This document shows positions 15,860 to 24,628 of a DNA stretch of 64,000 bases, one piece after another. A program made the translations under genes and the position numbers. Location of the stretch: NCBI RefSeq assembly GCF_003030345.1, contig NZ_CP028158.1, forward strand, positions 2,542,001 to 2,606,000, written 5' to 3'. The notes below the pieces were generated by a model. The model ran no database searches. It saw nothing but the letters and a program-made list of their open reading frames with translations, and was not told the origin of the DNA. Source of the stretch: Plantactinospora sp. BC1 (GTDB taxonomy: Bacteria; Actinomycetota; Actinomycetes; Mycobacteriales; Micromonosporaceae). Numbering within the stretch: position 1 is the first letter of the stretch; each line of letters opens with the position of its first letter.

Positions 15860-18800
15860 CGGCCAGCACGCGGGACCGCGTCTCCCGGCCGACCCCGGCC
15901 CGACCGGCAGACGCGACCGGCGGGGCCGATCCGGTGGGCCGTCGCCGGCGGCGTCTCGCGACCTCGGCGGGCGCGCTCCTCCTCGTGGTGCTCGCCGTGG
16001 TGCAGCGCCCCGGCCGGACCACCTTCGACACCAAGCTGGACCTGGCCGTCGACCCGATCGGGTTCATGGCCCGGGCGCTGCACCTGTGGAACCCGGAGGC
16101 GGCCTCGGGGGAGCTGCAGCAGCAGGCGTACGGCTACCTGTTCCCGATGGGCCCGTTCTTCGCCGCCGGTGACCTGCTCGGCCTGCCCCCGTGGGTGACC
16201 CAGCGAGCCTGGAGCGCGCTCCTGCTCTGCGCCGGATACCTCGGCGTGGTGCTGCTCGCCCGGGCGCTGCGGATCGGTACGGAGCCCGGGCGGCTGCTGG
16301 CCGGGCTGGCCTACGCGCTCGCACCCCGGATGCTGACCGAGATCGGCCCCCTCTCCGCGGAGATGCTGCCGGTGGTCGCGCTGCCATGGGTGTTGCTGCC
16401 GTTGGTGGCGGTGCGCCGCATCGGCTCGGCCCGGCGTGCGGCGGCCCTCTCCGGGCTGGCCGTGCTCTTCATGGGCGGAATCAACGCCGCCGCCACCGTG
16501 ATGGCGCTGGTGCTGCCCGTCCTCTGGCTGGCGACCCGGCGCTGGGACCGGCACCTGGCGGTGCTCGGCGCCTGGTGGTGCGTCTTCGTGGCGGGCGCGA
16601 CCCTCTGGTGGGTGGTGCCGCTGCTGCTCTTCGGGCAGTACAGCCTGCCGTTCCTGGACTACATCGAGTCGTCTGTGACGACCACCGCGGTGACCTCGCT
16701 CTTCCAGGCCGTACGCGGCACCAACCAGTGGGTCGGCTACATCGTCCAGGGCGAACCGTGGTGGCCGGCCGGCTGGATGCTCGTCGACAACCCCGTACTG
16801 ATGGTCACGACCGCGCTGGTCGCGTTGGTCGGCCTGGTCGGGCTCGCGCTGCGCGGCCTGCCCGAGCGCCGGTTCCTCGTCCTCGGCGTGCTGACCGGGC
16901 TGACCCTGCTGACCGTCGGCTACCTCGGCACCCTGGACAGCCCGTTCGCCCCGTTCGTCCGCGACCTGCTCGACGGGCCACTCGCGCCGCTGCGCAACGT
17001 GCACAAGTTCGAGCCGGTGCTGCGGCTGCCGCTGCTGCTCGGCCTCGCGCACGCGGCCAGCCGCCGGATCGCCCGACCCCGGGTACGGATCCCGGTGGCG
17101 CCGGTCGTGGCGGCCCTGCTGATCGTCGCGTCCGCGCCCGCCTGGTTGCTCATGCTGCGGCCGGGTCCGGGCTGGACGGACCTGCCCGGGCACTGGCGGC
17201 AGGCGGCCGACTGGCTCGCCGCCCAGGATTCCCGGGCGCGCACGCTGGTCGTCCCCGGATCAGGGTTCGCGCAGCACACCTGGGGCCGGACGGTCGACGA
17301 GCCGATCCAGCCGCTGGCCGGCGCCCCCTGGGCGACCCGGCACCAGATCCCGCTCGGCTCCGAGGGCAACATCCGGGTGATGGACACCGTCGAGGCGGTC
17401 CTCGCGCAGGGCCGTGGCTCACCGGCGCTCGCCGACTTCCTCGCCCGCTCCGGCTACCGCTACCTGCTGGTCCGGCACGACATCGACCGGGCGGCCAGCG
17501 GCGCCCCGCCGGTCGCGGTCATCCGGCAGGCGATCGCGAACTCCCCCGGGCTGCGGCGGGCCGCGTCGTTCGGTCCGACGGTGGGCGTCGACGATCCGCA
17601 ACGCAGTCCCGTCGACGCGGCCGAGTCCGTACCGGTGATCGAGATCTTCGCCGTTGACCGTGCGGTCCCCACCGTGTCAGCGTCGGCCCGCGCCGACGTG
17701 CCGGTGGTCAGCGGCGGGCCGGAGTCGCTGCTCGGGGTGATCGAGCAGGGGCTGCTCGACCCCCGGCAGCCGGTCCTGCTGACCGGCGACGCGGAGTCCG
17801 CCGACGCGACCGGCCCGCGGATCGTCACCGACGGGCTGCGTCGACGCGAGCTGAACGTGGGCCGGATGCGTGACAACGTCAGCCACACCCTGACCGCCGA
17901 CGAGGCGACCCAGCAGGGACGGCTCCGCAGCGACCTGCTGCCGTTCGCCCCCGCCGGGCATCAGACCGTTGCCGCGTACGAGGGCATCCGTTCGGTGGAC
18001 GCGTCCAGCGGCGCCAGCTTCGCCGACTCGCTCGGCGGCACCGAGCCGTCCTACCTCCCGTTTGCGGCGCTCGACGGCGACCCCACCACCGCCTGGCGTT
18101 CCGACCCGTTCGAACCCGCCCCGGGCCAGTGGCTGGAGGTCACCCTGGACACGCCGCGCCGGGTCACCGAGGTGACCGTGGACTTCTCCGACGACCTGCG
18201 GGCGGCGCTCCCGGTCGGGCTGGTGCGGGTCGGCACCGACCAGGGCGAGGTCGACCGGGCGGTGCCGGACACCCCCGGGCCACACCGGCTCGAGACGCTC
18301 CCCGGCCTGACCACGACCGTACGGGTGACGGTGCTCGCCCTTCGCCAGGGCTACAGCGGCGGCCCGGTGGCACTGCGCGAGCTCGGCGTTCCGGGGCTGA
18401 CGGCCCACCGTGCCCTGCGCGCGCCGGCCGACCTGAGCGGGGGGCCGGCACCGGCGTACGCGTTCGGCCGTGCCCCGCAGGAGCGCGGCGCCTGCTTCAC
18501 CGGCTCGGCCGGCCTCCGCTGCGACCAGTTCCTGGCCCGCTCGGGCGAGGAACCGCTGGGCGTGGACCGGTTCTTCGCCACGCCGGTGCCAGCGAGGTAC
18601 TCGCTGAGCCTGACCGCGCGACCGCGCGTGAACGGGTCGATGCCGGTGCGGCGCCCGGTGACCGCGTCGGCCTCGTCGGTGCTCGCCGGGGACGTCTCGG
18701 TCGGCGCGGGCGCGGCGGTGGACGGCGATCCGGCCACGGCGTGGCTCGCGGAGCCGGTCGACGAACGGCCGACGCTGCGCCTGCGCTGGAACGAGCGTCG

Positions 18801-20913
18801 GACGATCGACCGGCTGCGACTGGTCGCGCCGACGGCGCCGGTCTCCGCCGTGCCCCGGCAGGTCGTGCTGCGTACCGGGACCGGTGCGACCAGCGCGCCG
18901 GTCGGCGCGGACGGCTGGATCCGCTTCCCGAGGTCGACGACCGACCGGCTGGACGTCACGGTGACCGGGTTCGACGGCGCGGTGGCCGACTCCCGAGGCA
19001 GCGCGTGGCCGGCACCGGTCGGCGTCGCCGAGGTCGAGGTTCCCGCGCTCGCCGACCTCCTGGCGCCGGCCGATGCCGACCCACCGGTGTCGGTGCCGTG
19101 CGGCGACGGGCCGACGGTGACGCTCGACGGCGTCGGGTACCCGACGTCGGTCTCCGGCACCCTCGCCGACCTGCGCGCCGGCCGGTCGCTCGCGGTGACC
19201 GTCTGCGACGACTTCGCCAGCGAATGGGTGCAGCTCCCCGCCGGCGAACACCGCCTGCGTACGGCCCCGTCGGCCGAGTTCGTCGTGGACTCGGCGGCGC
19301 TCGTGCCGGCCGGGACCGGCCCGGCGGCGTCCACCCGGTCCCGCGACGTGCGGGTCGACAGGTGGAAGGCCACCGAACGGACGGTCACGATCGGCGCGGG
19401 CGAGGCGGCGCTGCTCGTCGTACCGGAGAACTTCAACGCCGGCTGGACCGCCACGCTGGGCGGAGAGCGGCTGCGGGCCGAACGGGTCGACGGCTGGCAG
19501 CAGGCGTTCGAGGTGCCGGCCGGTGCCGGTGGCACCGTGACGCTGAGCTTCGCCCCGGACCGGCCCTACCGGGTCGGGCTGGCGGCCGGCGCCGCCGCCG
19601 TGCTCCTCGTCGGACTCGCCGCGCTTCCGGTGGCCCGACGCCGCCGACCGGCCGACGGCCCGGCGACGGAACTGTCGTCGGGTGCCGGTGGCTGGTGGAT
19701 CGTGGTGCCGCTGGTGGCGCTCGCGGTCGCCCTCGGCGGTGCGGCCGCGACCGCGCTGCTGCTCGCCGCCATGCTGGTACGCCTGCTGCGCCCGGGTGCA
19801 CTGCCGGGGATAGCCCTGGTCGCCGGTACCGGCGGCATCGTGGCGGCCGTCCTCGGCCGCATGCTGGGGCACGGGCAGGAGTGGGTGCATGGTGCCGTGG
19901 TGCAGACGGCGATGCTCACGGCGGTGTGCGCCGTCGCGGCGACCGTGGCGCCGACCGTCGGCCGCCCGTCCAGGTCCGACACCGGCTCCGACACCGACAC
20001 CGACACCGGCTCCGGCTCTGACACCGACACCGAACTGCGGCCGGAGCCCGGGCCGTCGCCGGACCCGGAGCAGCCGGAGCCGGAGCAGCCGGAGCCGTCG
20101 CCGGAGCAGCCGGACGAGCGGCCGGAGCGGCCGGAGCGGCCGGAGCGGCCGGACGAGCAGCGGCACCGGGCGACGCTCGGTCGGTCGATCGCGCTGTTCC
20201 GGGGGTTCCTGCACGAACAGTCCGACCCCGACCGGTTCTACTCGCTGCTCGCCGACGACTCCGTGCGCCAACTGAGGTCCTATGTGGACCTGGCTGGAGC
20301 GCGGGTCCTCGACGTGGGTGGCGGCCCCGGCTACTTCGCCACCGAATTCCGCAGGGCCGGCGCGGCGTACGTCGGGCTGGACCCGGCCGTCGGTGACTTC
20401 GCCGCGGCCGGTGCCGCCGTGTCGGGCATGGTGCGGGGCAGCGGGACCGCGCTGCCCGTGCGGTCCGGCGGGGTGCAGGTCTGCTACTCGTCCAATGTGC
20501 TCGAACACGTCGCCGAGCCCGAGGCGATGCTGGACGAGATGGTCCGGGTGACCCGGGCGGGCGGCACCGTTTTCGTGTCGTTCACCCCGTGGCTGTCCCC
20601 GTGGGGCGGCCACGAGACGTCGCCGTGGCACTTCCTGGGTGGCGAGCGGGCCCGACGGCGCTACCTGCGCCGTAACGGCCGGGAGCCGAAGAACCGGGTC
20701 GGGCACACCCTCTTCCCGGTCAGCGCCGCGCGGGCGATGCGGTGGGCCAGGGCGGCCCGGCGCGCCGGCGTGATCGAGATCGTCGACGTGCTGCCCCGGT
20801 ACCACCCGGGGTGGGCGCGCTGGGTGGCCCGAGTCCCGGTGTTACGGGAGACGTTCAGCTGGAATTTCACCATCGTGCTGCGCAAGACGGCAAAACCCGA
20901 CGATCGGGAGTAG
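15856..20913 (+). CDS. AftD-like arabinofuranosyltransferase (DUF3367) fused to a class I methyltransferase
   Basis: A single open frame of 1685 codons from ATG 15856. Residues 30-480 are a GT-C membrane domain like AftD (TFDTKLDLAVDPIGFMARAL at the start, LRNVHKFEPVLRLPLLLGLA later). Around 729-800 and 935-1010 are two F5/8-type carbohydrate-binding beta domains (AALDGDPTTAWRSDP, AAVDGDPATAWLAEP). VVPENFNAGWTATLGGE near 1189 precedes C-terminal membrane helices to about 1370. Residues 1374-1437 are a repetitive Asp/Thr/Ser and Pro/Glu/Arg linker, and 1442-1685 form a SAM methyltransferase (VLDVGGGPGYFATEF, SSNVLEHVAEP) resembling Rv0224c. AftD adds alpha-1,3-arabinofuranose to arabinan. A TTA codon lies at 20842. 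Confidence 0.85.
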   Translation: MTASTRDRVSRPTPARPADATGGADPVGRRRRRLATSAGALLLVVLAVVQRPGRTTFDTKLDLAVDPIGFMARALHLWNPEAASGELQQQAYGYLFPMGPFFAAGDLLGLPPWVTQRAWSALLLCAGYLGVVLLARALRIGTEPGRLLAGLAYALAPRMLTEIGPLSAEMLPVVALPWVLLPLVAVRRIGSARRAAALSGLAVLFMGGINAAATVMALVLPVLWLATRRWDRHLAVLGAWWCVFVAGATLWWVVPLLLFGQYSLPFLDYIESSVTTTAVTSLFQAVRGTNQWVGYIVQGEPWWPAGWMLVDNPVLMVTTALVALVGLVGLALRGLPERRFLVLGVLTGLTLLTVGYLGTLDSPFAPFVRDLLDGPLAPLRNVHKFEPVLRLPLLLGLAHAASRRIARPRVRIPVAPVVAALLIVASAPAWLLMLRPGPGWTDLPGHWRQAADWLAAQDSRARTLVVPGSGFAQHTWGRTVDEPIQPLAGAPWATRHQIPLGSEGNIRVMDTVEAVLAQGRGSPALADFLARSGYRYLLVRHDIDRAASGAPPVAVIRQAIANSPGLRRAASFGPTVGVDDPQRSPVDAAESVPVIEIFAVDRAVPTVSASARADVPVVSGGPESLLGVIEQGLLDPRQPVLLTGDAESADATGPRIVTDGLRRRELNVGRMRDNVSHTLTADEATQQGRLRSDLLPFAPAGHQTVAAYEGIRSVDASSGASFADSLGGTEPSYLPFAALDGDPTTAWRSDPFEPAPGQWLEVTLDTPRRVTEVTVDFSDDLRAALPVGLVRVGTDQGEVDRAVPDTPGPHRLETLPGLTTTVRVTVLALRQGYSGGPVALRELGVPGLTAHRALRAPADLSGGPAPAYAFGRAPQERGACFTGSAGLRCDQFLARSGEEPLGVDRFFATPVPARYSLSLTARPRVNGSMPVRRPVTASASSVLAGDVSVGAGAAVDGDPATAWLAEPVDERPTLRLRWNERRTIDRLRLVAPTAPVSAVPRQVVLRTGTGATSAPVGADGWIRFPRSTTDRLDVTVTGFDGAVADSRGSAWPAPVGVAEVEVPALADLLAPADADPPVSVPCGDGPTVTLDGVGYPTSVSGTLADLRAGRSLAVTVCDDFASEWVQLPAGEHRLRTAPSAEFVVDSAALVPAGTGPAASTRSRDVRVDRWKATERTVTIGAGEAALLVVPENFNAGWTATLGGERLRAERVDGWQQAFEVPAGAGGTVTLSFAPDRPYRVGLAAGAAAVLLVGLAALPVARRRRPADGPATELSSGAGGWWIVVPLVALAVALGGAAATALLLAAMLVRLLRPGALPGIALVAGTGGIVAAVLGRMLGHGQEWVHGAVVQTAMLTAVCAVAATVAPTVGRPSRSDTGSDTDTDTGSGSDTDTELRPEPGPSPDPEQPEPEQPEPSPEQPDERPERPERPERPDEQRHRATLGRSIALFRGFLHEQSDPDRFYSLLADDSVRQLRSYVDLAGARVLDVGGGPGYFATEFRRAGAAYVGLDPAVGDFAAAGAAVSGMVRGSGTALPVRSGGVQVCYSSNVLEHVAEPEAMLDEMVRVTRAGGTVFVSFTPWLSPWGGHETSPWHFLGGERARRRYLRRNGREPKNRVGHTLFPVSAARAMRWARAARRAGVIEIVDVLPRYHPGWARWVARVPVLRETFSWNFTIVLRKTAKPDDRE
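20121..20147 (+). repeat. 9-bp tandem repeats in the AftD-methyltransferase linker
   Basis: Three exact 9-bp units (GCCGGAGCG) start at 20121, 20130 and 20139 and encode part of a (ERP)n stretch. Upstream, 19990-20110 holds further Asp-Thr and Pro-Glu-Gln repeats, so the whole inter-domain linker is simple-sequence DNA. Confidence 0.7.
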
Positions 20914-21019
20914 GAACAAGCCGCGCAGGGGTCGCATCCGGATGTGACTCGGTAGTAACCTCTGGCAGCCGGCAAGCAGTCCGCCTGCCGAATATCCGTT
21001 CCTGAATCGTGGAGGCACT

Positions 21020-22108
21020 ATGAGGTCCCGCGTCATCGGCGCGGCGCTGTTCGGCGTCGGTGTTCTCGCGTTGGTCTTCGCTGGCGGTCTCGCGTTCGTC
21101 GTGGCACCCCAGGTGGACCGTCTGCCGTACGACCTGGAACGCACCCAGTCCGTCGCCGAAGCGCCCAACGCCCGATTCCTGCAGATCACCGAGGGTAAGG
21201 CGGAGGTGAACCAGGGCACCCTGCGTTCGACCATCACCGTGCAGCCGGACGCCAAGGAGACCGCGAAACTGGAGGGCCCGCTCGACGGCGACGCCGTGGT
21301 GTGGCTGGTCGGCCAGGAGGTCATCCGCACCGACACCAAGGCCCTGATCAGCGCCTACAGTACGTCGCTGGCACTCGATCGGAAGACCGGCGCCGCCCTG
21401 CCGTGGAACAAGCAGTGGCTCGACACCGGCAACAACCGGCAGAGCGTCAGCTACTCGGGCCAGATCTACAAGTTCCCGTTCGGCACCGAGAAGAAGACGT
21501 ACGACATCTTCGACCGGGACATCAACGCCTCCCAGCCGGCGCGCTTCGTCAAGACCGAGGAGATCAAGGGGCTGGAGACGTACCAGTTCACCCAGGAGAT
21601 CCGCGACGCGACGCAGGAGCTGCCGGCCGACCGCCTCCAGCTCCTGGCGAGTCAGTTGCTGCCCGGCGCCACCACCAGCCAGGTCCGCTACAGCAACACC
21701 CGCTCCGTGTGGGTGGAGCCGACCACCGGCCAGTTCATCAAGGTGCAGGAGGCGCAGCGCAAGAGCCTCGTCGGCAACAACGGGCAGGAGGCGGTCATCC
21801 TCGACGCGGTCTTCACCTACACCGACGACACGATCGCGCGCAGCGCCGAGGCGGCCGGCTCCAACCGGCAGCTGCTCCAGATGGTCAAGCTGTGGGGCCC
21901 GCTCGCGCTCCTGGTCATCGGCCTGGCCCTGGTGATCGTCGGGCTCCTCAAGGCACTGCGCCGTCCCCGCGCGGCGGCGGTCGGCGACACCGTCCCCGAG
22001 CCCCGCTCCGGTCGCCACGCCGCCGACAAGGTGTCGACCGGGGCCGGCAAGCCGGAACGTGCGGCGCCGTCGGCCGATCGCGGCCGGCAGCAGAATTCCG
22101 ACGGGTAG
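21020..22108 (+). CDS. DUF3068 / PorA-family membrane-anchored protein (Rv0227c-like)
   Basis: A 362-residue protein from ATG 21020 with GGAGG upstream. An N-terminal hydrophobic helix (residues 6-31) and a second near 291-312 (GPLALLVIGLALVIVGLL) flank a long extracytoplasmic region, with the DUF3068 pattern (GKAEVNQGTLRSTITVQPD, KTYDIFDRDINASQPARFV, SVWVEPTTGQFIKVQEAQ). The mycobacterial homologue Rv0227c lies in the same gene set. The tail is basic and cytoplasmic. Function is not established; it is probably an envelope component. A strong hairpin follows the stop codon. Confidence 0.85.
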   Translation: MRSRVIGAALFGVGVLALVFAGGLAFVVAPQVDRLPYDLERTQSVAEAPNARFLQITEGKAEVNQGTLRSTITVQPDAKETAKLEGPLDGDAVVWLVGQEVIRTDTKALISAYSTSLALDRKTGAALPWNKQWLDTGNNRQSVSYSGQIYKFPFGTEKKTYDIFDRDINASQPARFVKTEEIKGLETYQFTQEIRDATQELPADRLQLLASQLLPGATTSQVRYSNTRSVWVEPTTGQFIKVQEAQRKSLVGNNGQEAVILDAVFTYTDDTIARSAEAAGSNRQLLQMVKLWGPLALLVIGLALVIVGLLKALRRPRAAAVGDTVPEPRSGRHAADKVSTGAGKPERAAPSADRGRQQNSDG

Positions 22109-22118
22109 CACGCCGGTG

Positions 22119-22156
22119 CCCTGAGGTGCCGACCCGACCGGGACGGCACCTCAGGG
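22119..22156 (+). terminator. Strong hairpin after DUF3068 gene
   Basis: A perfect 13-bp stem (22119-22131 with 22144-22156) encloses a 12-nt loop, 10 bp after the DUF3068 stop. It has no T-run, as is common for GC-rich actinobacterial terminators. Confidence 0.75.
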
Positions 22157-22188
22157 GGCAACCTTCTGAGCGGCCATCGCGCCACCCT

Positions 22189-22236
22189 CGCCGCACCGCC
22201 GCACCGCCGCACCGCCGCACCGCCGCACCGCTGCAC
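22189..22236. repeat. Six tandem 8-bp repeats (CGCCGCAC)
   Basis: Five exact and one single-mismatch copy of CGCCGCAC run head to tail in the intergenic region between the DUF3068 terminator and the convergent nagA gene. It is a simple sequence repeat with no evident function and is probably length-variable. Confidence 0.85.
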
Positions 22237-22377
22237 GGCATGCGCGACCGCGGGCGGGTGGTCGGCCGCGGAGGAAGTCCTTCGCAGCGGTCCCTCGGCG
22301 CCCCGGCCGGGGGCTCCGCGGCAGTCGATGCGGTGTCGATGCACCCGCACCTCGCAGGCAGCGAGGCAAGCAGCGAG

Positions 22378-23499
22378 CTACTCGACCCACTCGCCGCCGC
22401 GCATCACCTGGACGACGTTCAGGTCGTCGTCCAGCACCACCAGGTCGGCCCGCCAGCCGGGCAGCAGCGCACCCCGCCGGTCGCCGAGCCCGATCGCCCG
22501 GGCCGGGGTGGTCGCGGCCATCCGGCAGGCGTCCACCATCGGGATCCCGGCCGCCACCGCCGCGCGCAGCGCCGCGTCCATGGTCAGCACGCTGCCGGCG
22601 ATCGCCCCCGGCGAGGAGTCGGCGGTGGCCAGCCGGACGGTACCCTCGGCCACCACCACCGGCTGGCCGCCCAGCTCGTACTCGCCGTCGGGCATCCCGG
22701 CCGCCGCCATCGCGTCGGTGATCAGGGCGGCCCGGTCCGCGCCGGCCACCCCGGCGGCGAACGCCAGGGTGCCCTGGTGCAGGTGTACGCCGTCGGCGAC
22801 CAGCTCGCAGACCACGTTGGGGGAGCCGAGCAGCGCGAAGACCGGTCCCGGCTCCCGGTGGTGTGCGCTGGGCATGCCGTTGAAGAGATGCGTCGCCACG
22901 GTCGCCCCGGCGATCACCCCGGCACCGGTCTGCTCGTACGTGGCGTCGGTGTGCCCGATCGCCGCGACGACCCGGCGGGAGACGAGCAGCTCGATCGCGG
23001 CCAGCGCGCCGGGCAGCTCGGGGGCGATGGTGACCATCCGGACCGTACCGTCGCCGAGGGCGAGCAGCTCGGTCAGCTCGTCCAGGGAGGGGTCGCGGAG
23101 GAACTTCGGGTTCTGCGCCCCGCAGCGCACCCCGGACAGGTAGGGCCCCTCGTAGTGCACGCCGGCCAGTACGCCCTCCTTGACCAGCGGGGCGAACGCC
23201 TCAGTGGCGTCCCGCATCAGCTCGTACGGCGAGCTGACCAGGCTGGCCAGGATGCTGGTGGTGCCGTGCGAGAGATGGAATCCGGCGGCGGCCCGGGCCT
23301 CGTCGGCGTCCCCGGTGGTGAAGGTGTGCCCGCCGCCCCCGTGGCTGTGCATGTCCACGAAGCCGGGCACGATCCAGTGCCCGTCCCGGATCGACGGATA
23401 TTCGGCGACCGCCGAGATCCGCTCGCCGTCCAGCTCCACACAGCCCTGCCGGATCACGCCGGTCGGGGTTACCACCTTGCCACTGACCCGGACGGTCAT
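22378..23499 (-). CDS. nagA: N-acetylglucosamine-6-phosphate deacetylase
   Basis: A 373-residue amidohydrolase. The conserved metal and catalytic positions are visible: HSH at 51-53, E117 in HYEGPYLSG, H183 in IGHTDAT, H204 in THLFNGM, and catalytic D262 in LITDAMAAAG. GVHLH near 238 also fits. The enzyme removes acetate from GlcNAc-6-P to give GlcN-6-P. It ends the operon SIS isomerase-ROK kinase-nagA. Its ATG 23499 overlaps the stop of a 25-codon leader ORF (ATGA), with AGGAG inside that ORF as its own ribosome site. Confidence 0.93.
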   Translation of the reverse strand: MTVRVSGKVVTPTGVIRQGCVELDGERISAVAEYPSIRDGHWIVPGFVDMHSHGGGGHTFTTGDADEARAAAGFHLSHGTTSILASLVSSPYELMRDATEAFAPLVKEGVLAGVHYEGPYLSGVRCGAQNPKFLRDPSLDELTELLALGDGTVRMVTIAPELPGALAAIELLVSRRVVAAIGHTDATYEQTGAGVIAGATVATHLFNGMPSAHHREPGPVFALLGSPNVVCELVADGVHLHQGTLAFAAGVAGADRAALITDAMAAAGMPDGEYELGGQPVVVAEGTVRLATADSSPGAIAGSVLTMDAALRAAVAAGIPMVDACRMAATTPARAIGLGDRRGALLPGWRADLVVLDDDLNVVQVMRGGEWVE

Positions 23500-23573
23500 G
23501 TCGTCTCCTCGCTGTGCTGGTCGTCGCCATGACGTATCAGACCGATCCGACCGACGACGTCTGGCTCGGTCAT
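23496..23573 (-). CDS. 25-codon leader ORF coupled to nagA
   Basis: ATG 23573 is preceded by GAGAGGA at good spacing and opens a 25-residue frame, MTEPDVVGRIGLIRHGDDQH followed by SEETT, whose TGA overlaps the nagA ATG. It lies in the 148-bp gap between the ROK kinase and nagA. GLIRHG recalls the N-terminal RHG motif of histidine phosphatases, so it could be a gene remnant; alternatively it is a translated coupling leader. The product is unrecognised. Confidence 0.5.
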   Translation of the reverse strand: MTEPDVVGRIGLIRHGDDQHSEETT

Positions 23574-23647
23574 GTCGTCGTTCCTCTCCCGCCCGTCCGG
23601 GCCGGGACGGCTCGCGTCGGGCGGGCCGGGGAGGGCCGCGCGGCCAC

Positions 23648-24628
23648 TCACGGTCGGTTCATCGCGTCGAGGGCGAGCAGGGCGGCGCCGAGGGAGCCGG
23701 CCTCGTCGCCGAGGGCCGCGCGGAGCAGCCGGGGCTCGGTCTGGAACGTCAGTCGTTGCCGCAGCGCCACGCCGAGCGGGTCGAGCAGGTCGGCGCCGGC
23801 CTCGGCCAGCCCGCCACCGAGCACGACGACCTCGGTGTCGTAGAGCGCCTGGGCGATGGCGAGCCCGTCGGCGAGGGCGTCGACCGTCTCCCGCCACACC
23901 AGGCTCGCGGTCTCCTCGCCGCCGGTCGCCCGGGTGACCACCTCGGCGGCGGTCGCCGGAAGACCGGTCAGCGCCGTGTAGCGCCGGCCGACGGCGGCGG
24001 CCGAGGCGACCGCCTCCAGGCAGCCGAGCCGGCCGCAGCCGCAGCGCGGCCCGTCGGGGCGTACGACGACGTGGCCCAGCTCGCCGGCGGCGCCGTGCGC
24101 GCCCGCGAAGGCCGACCCGTCCACCACGTGCGCGGCGGCGATCCCGGTGCCGATGGCGAGGAAGAGCACGTGCCGGGTGCCCCGTCCGGCGCCGAGCCGG
24201 GCCTCGGCGAGGCCGCCGGAGCGCACGTCGTGGCCGAGCGCCGAGGGCAGGCCGAGCCGCGCGGTGACCAGCTCCCGCAGGGGTACGTCCCGGAAGCCCA
24301 GGTTCGCCGACCAGACCGCCCGGCCGGTGGCCTCGTCGACCACCCCGGGCACGGCGAGCCCGACCGCGAGCGGGGTCAGCCCGTCGGCCCGCGCCTTTCC
24401 GGCGAGCCCCTCGGCGACGTCGAGGATGCGCTCCACCACGGCCGCCGGACCGTGCTCGGCCAGGGTGTGGTGCCGTTCGGTGTGCGCGACCCGGCCGTCG
24501 GTCCGGACCAGGGCGCACTTCATCCCGGTCCCGCCGACGTCGAGCGCGACGACCACACTCCCGTCCTGGCCGTTGCCACCGGTCGGTGTGCCGGCGCCGG
24601 TGGTCGCCGGCACGGCGGGGTCGGTCAC
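23648..24628 (-). CDS. ROK-family sugar kinase (probable amino-sugar kinase)
   Basis: A 326-residue protein starting at GTG 24628, which overlaps the SIS gene stop (GTGA). ALDVGGTGMK (28-37) is the phosphate-binding motif 1. GHDVRSGGLAEA carries the catalytic Asp, LAIGTGIAAAHVVDG is the sugar-binding/phosphate-2 region, and CGCGRLGCLE is the ROK zinc-binding Cys cluster. It has no N-terminal HTH, so it is an enzyme rather than a NagC-type repressor. With nagA downstream it probably phosphorylates GlcNAc or a related hexosamine. Confidence 0.88.
   Translation of the reverse strand: MTDPAVPATTGAGTPTGGNGQDGSVVVALDVGGTGMKCALVRTDGRVAHTERHHTLAEHGPAAVVERILDVAEGLAGKARADGLTPLAVGLAVPGVVDEATGRAVWSANLGFRDVPLRELVTARLGLPSALGHDVRSGGLAEARLGAGRGTRHVLFLAIGTGIAAAHVVDGSAFAGAHGAAGELGHVVVRPDGPRCGCGRLGCLEAVASAAAVGRRYTALTGLPATAAEVVTRATGGEETASLVWRETVDALADGLAIAQALYDTEVVVLGGGLAEAGADLLDPLGVALRQRLTFQTEPRLLRAALGDEAGSLGAALLALDAMNRP

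Noticed and set aside
17677-20805. Minus-strand open frame of about 1042 codons inside the AftD-like gene
   Set aside because: Low-complexity His/Arg/Gly sequence with no motif; the opposite strand encodes recognisable catalytic and binding domains.
22189-22236. CRISPR-like repetition
   Set aside because: Units are 8 bp with no spacers; it is a simple tandem repeat.
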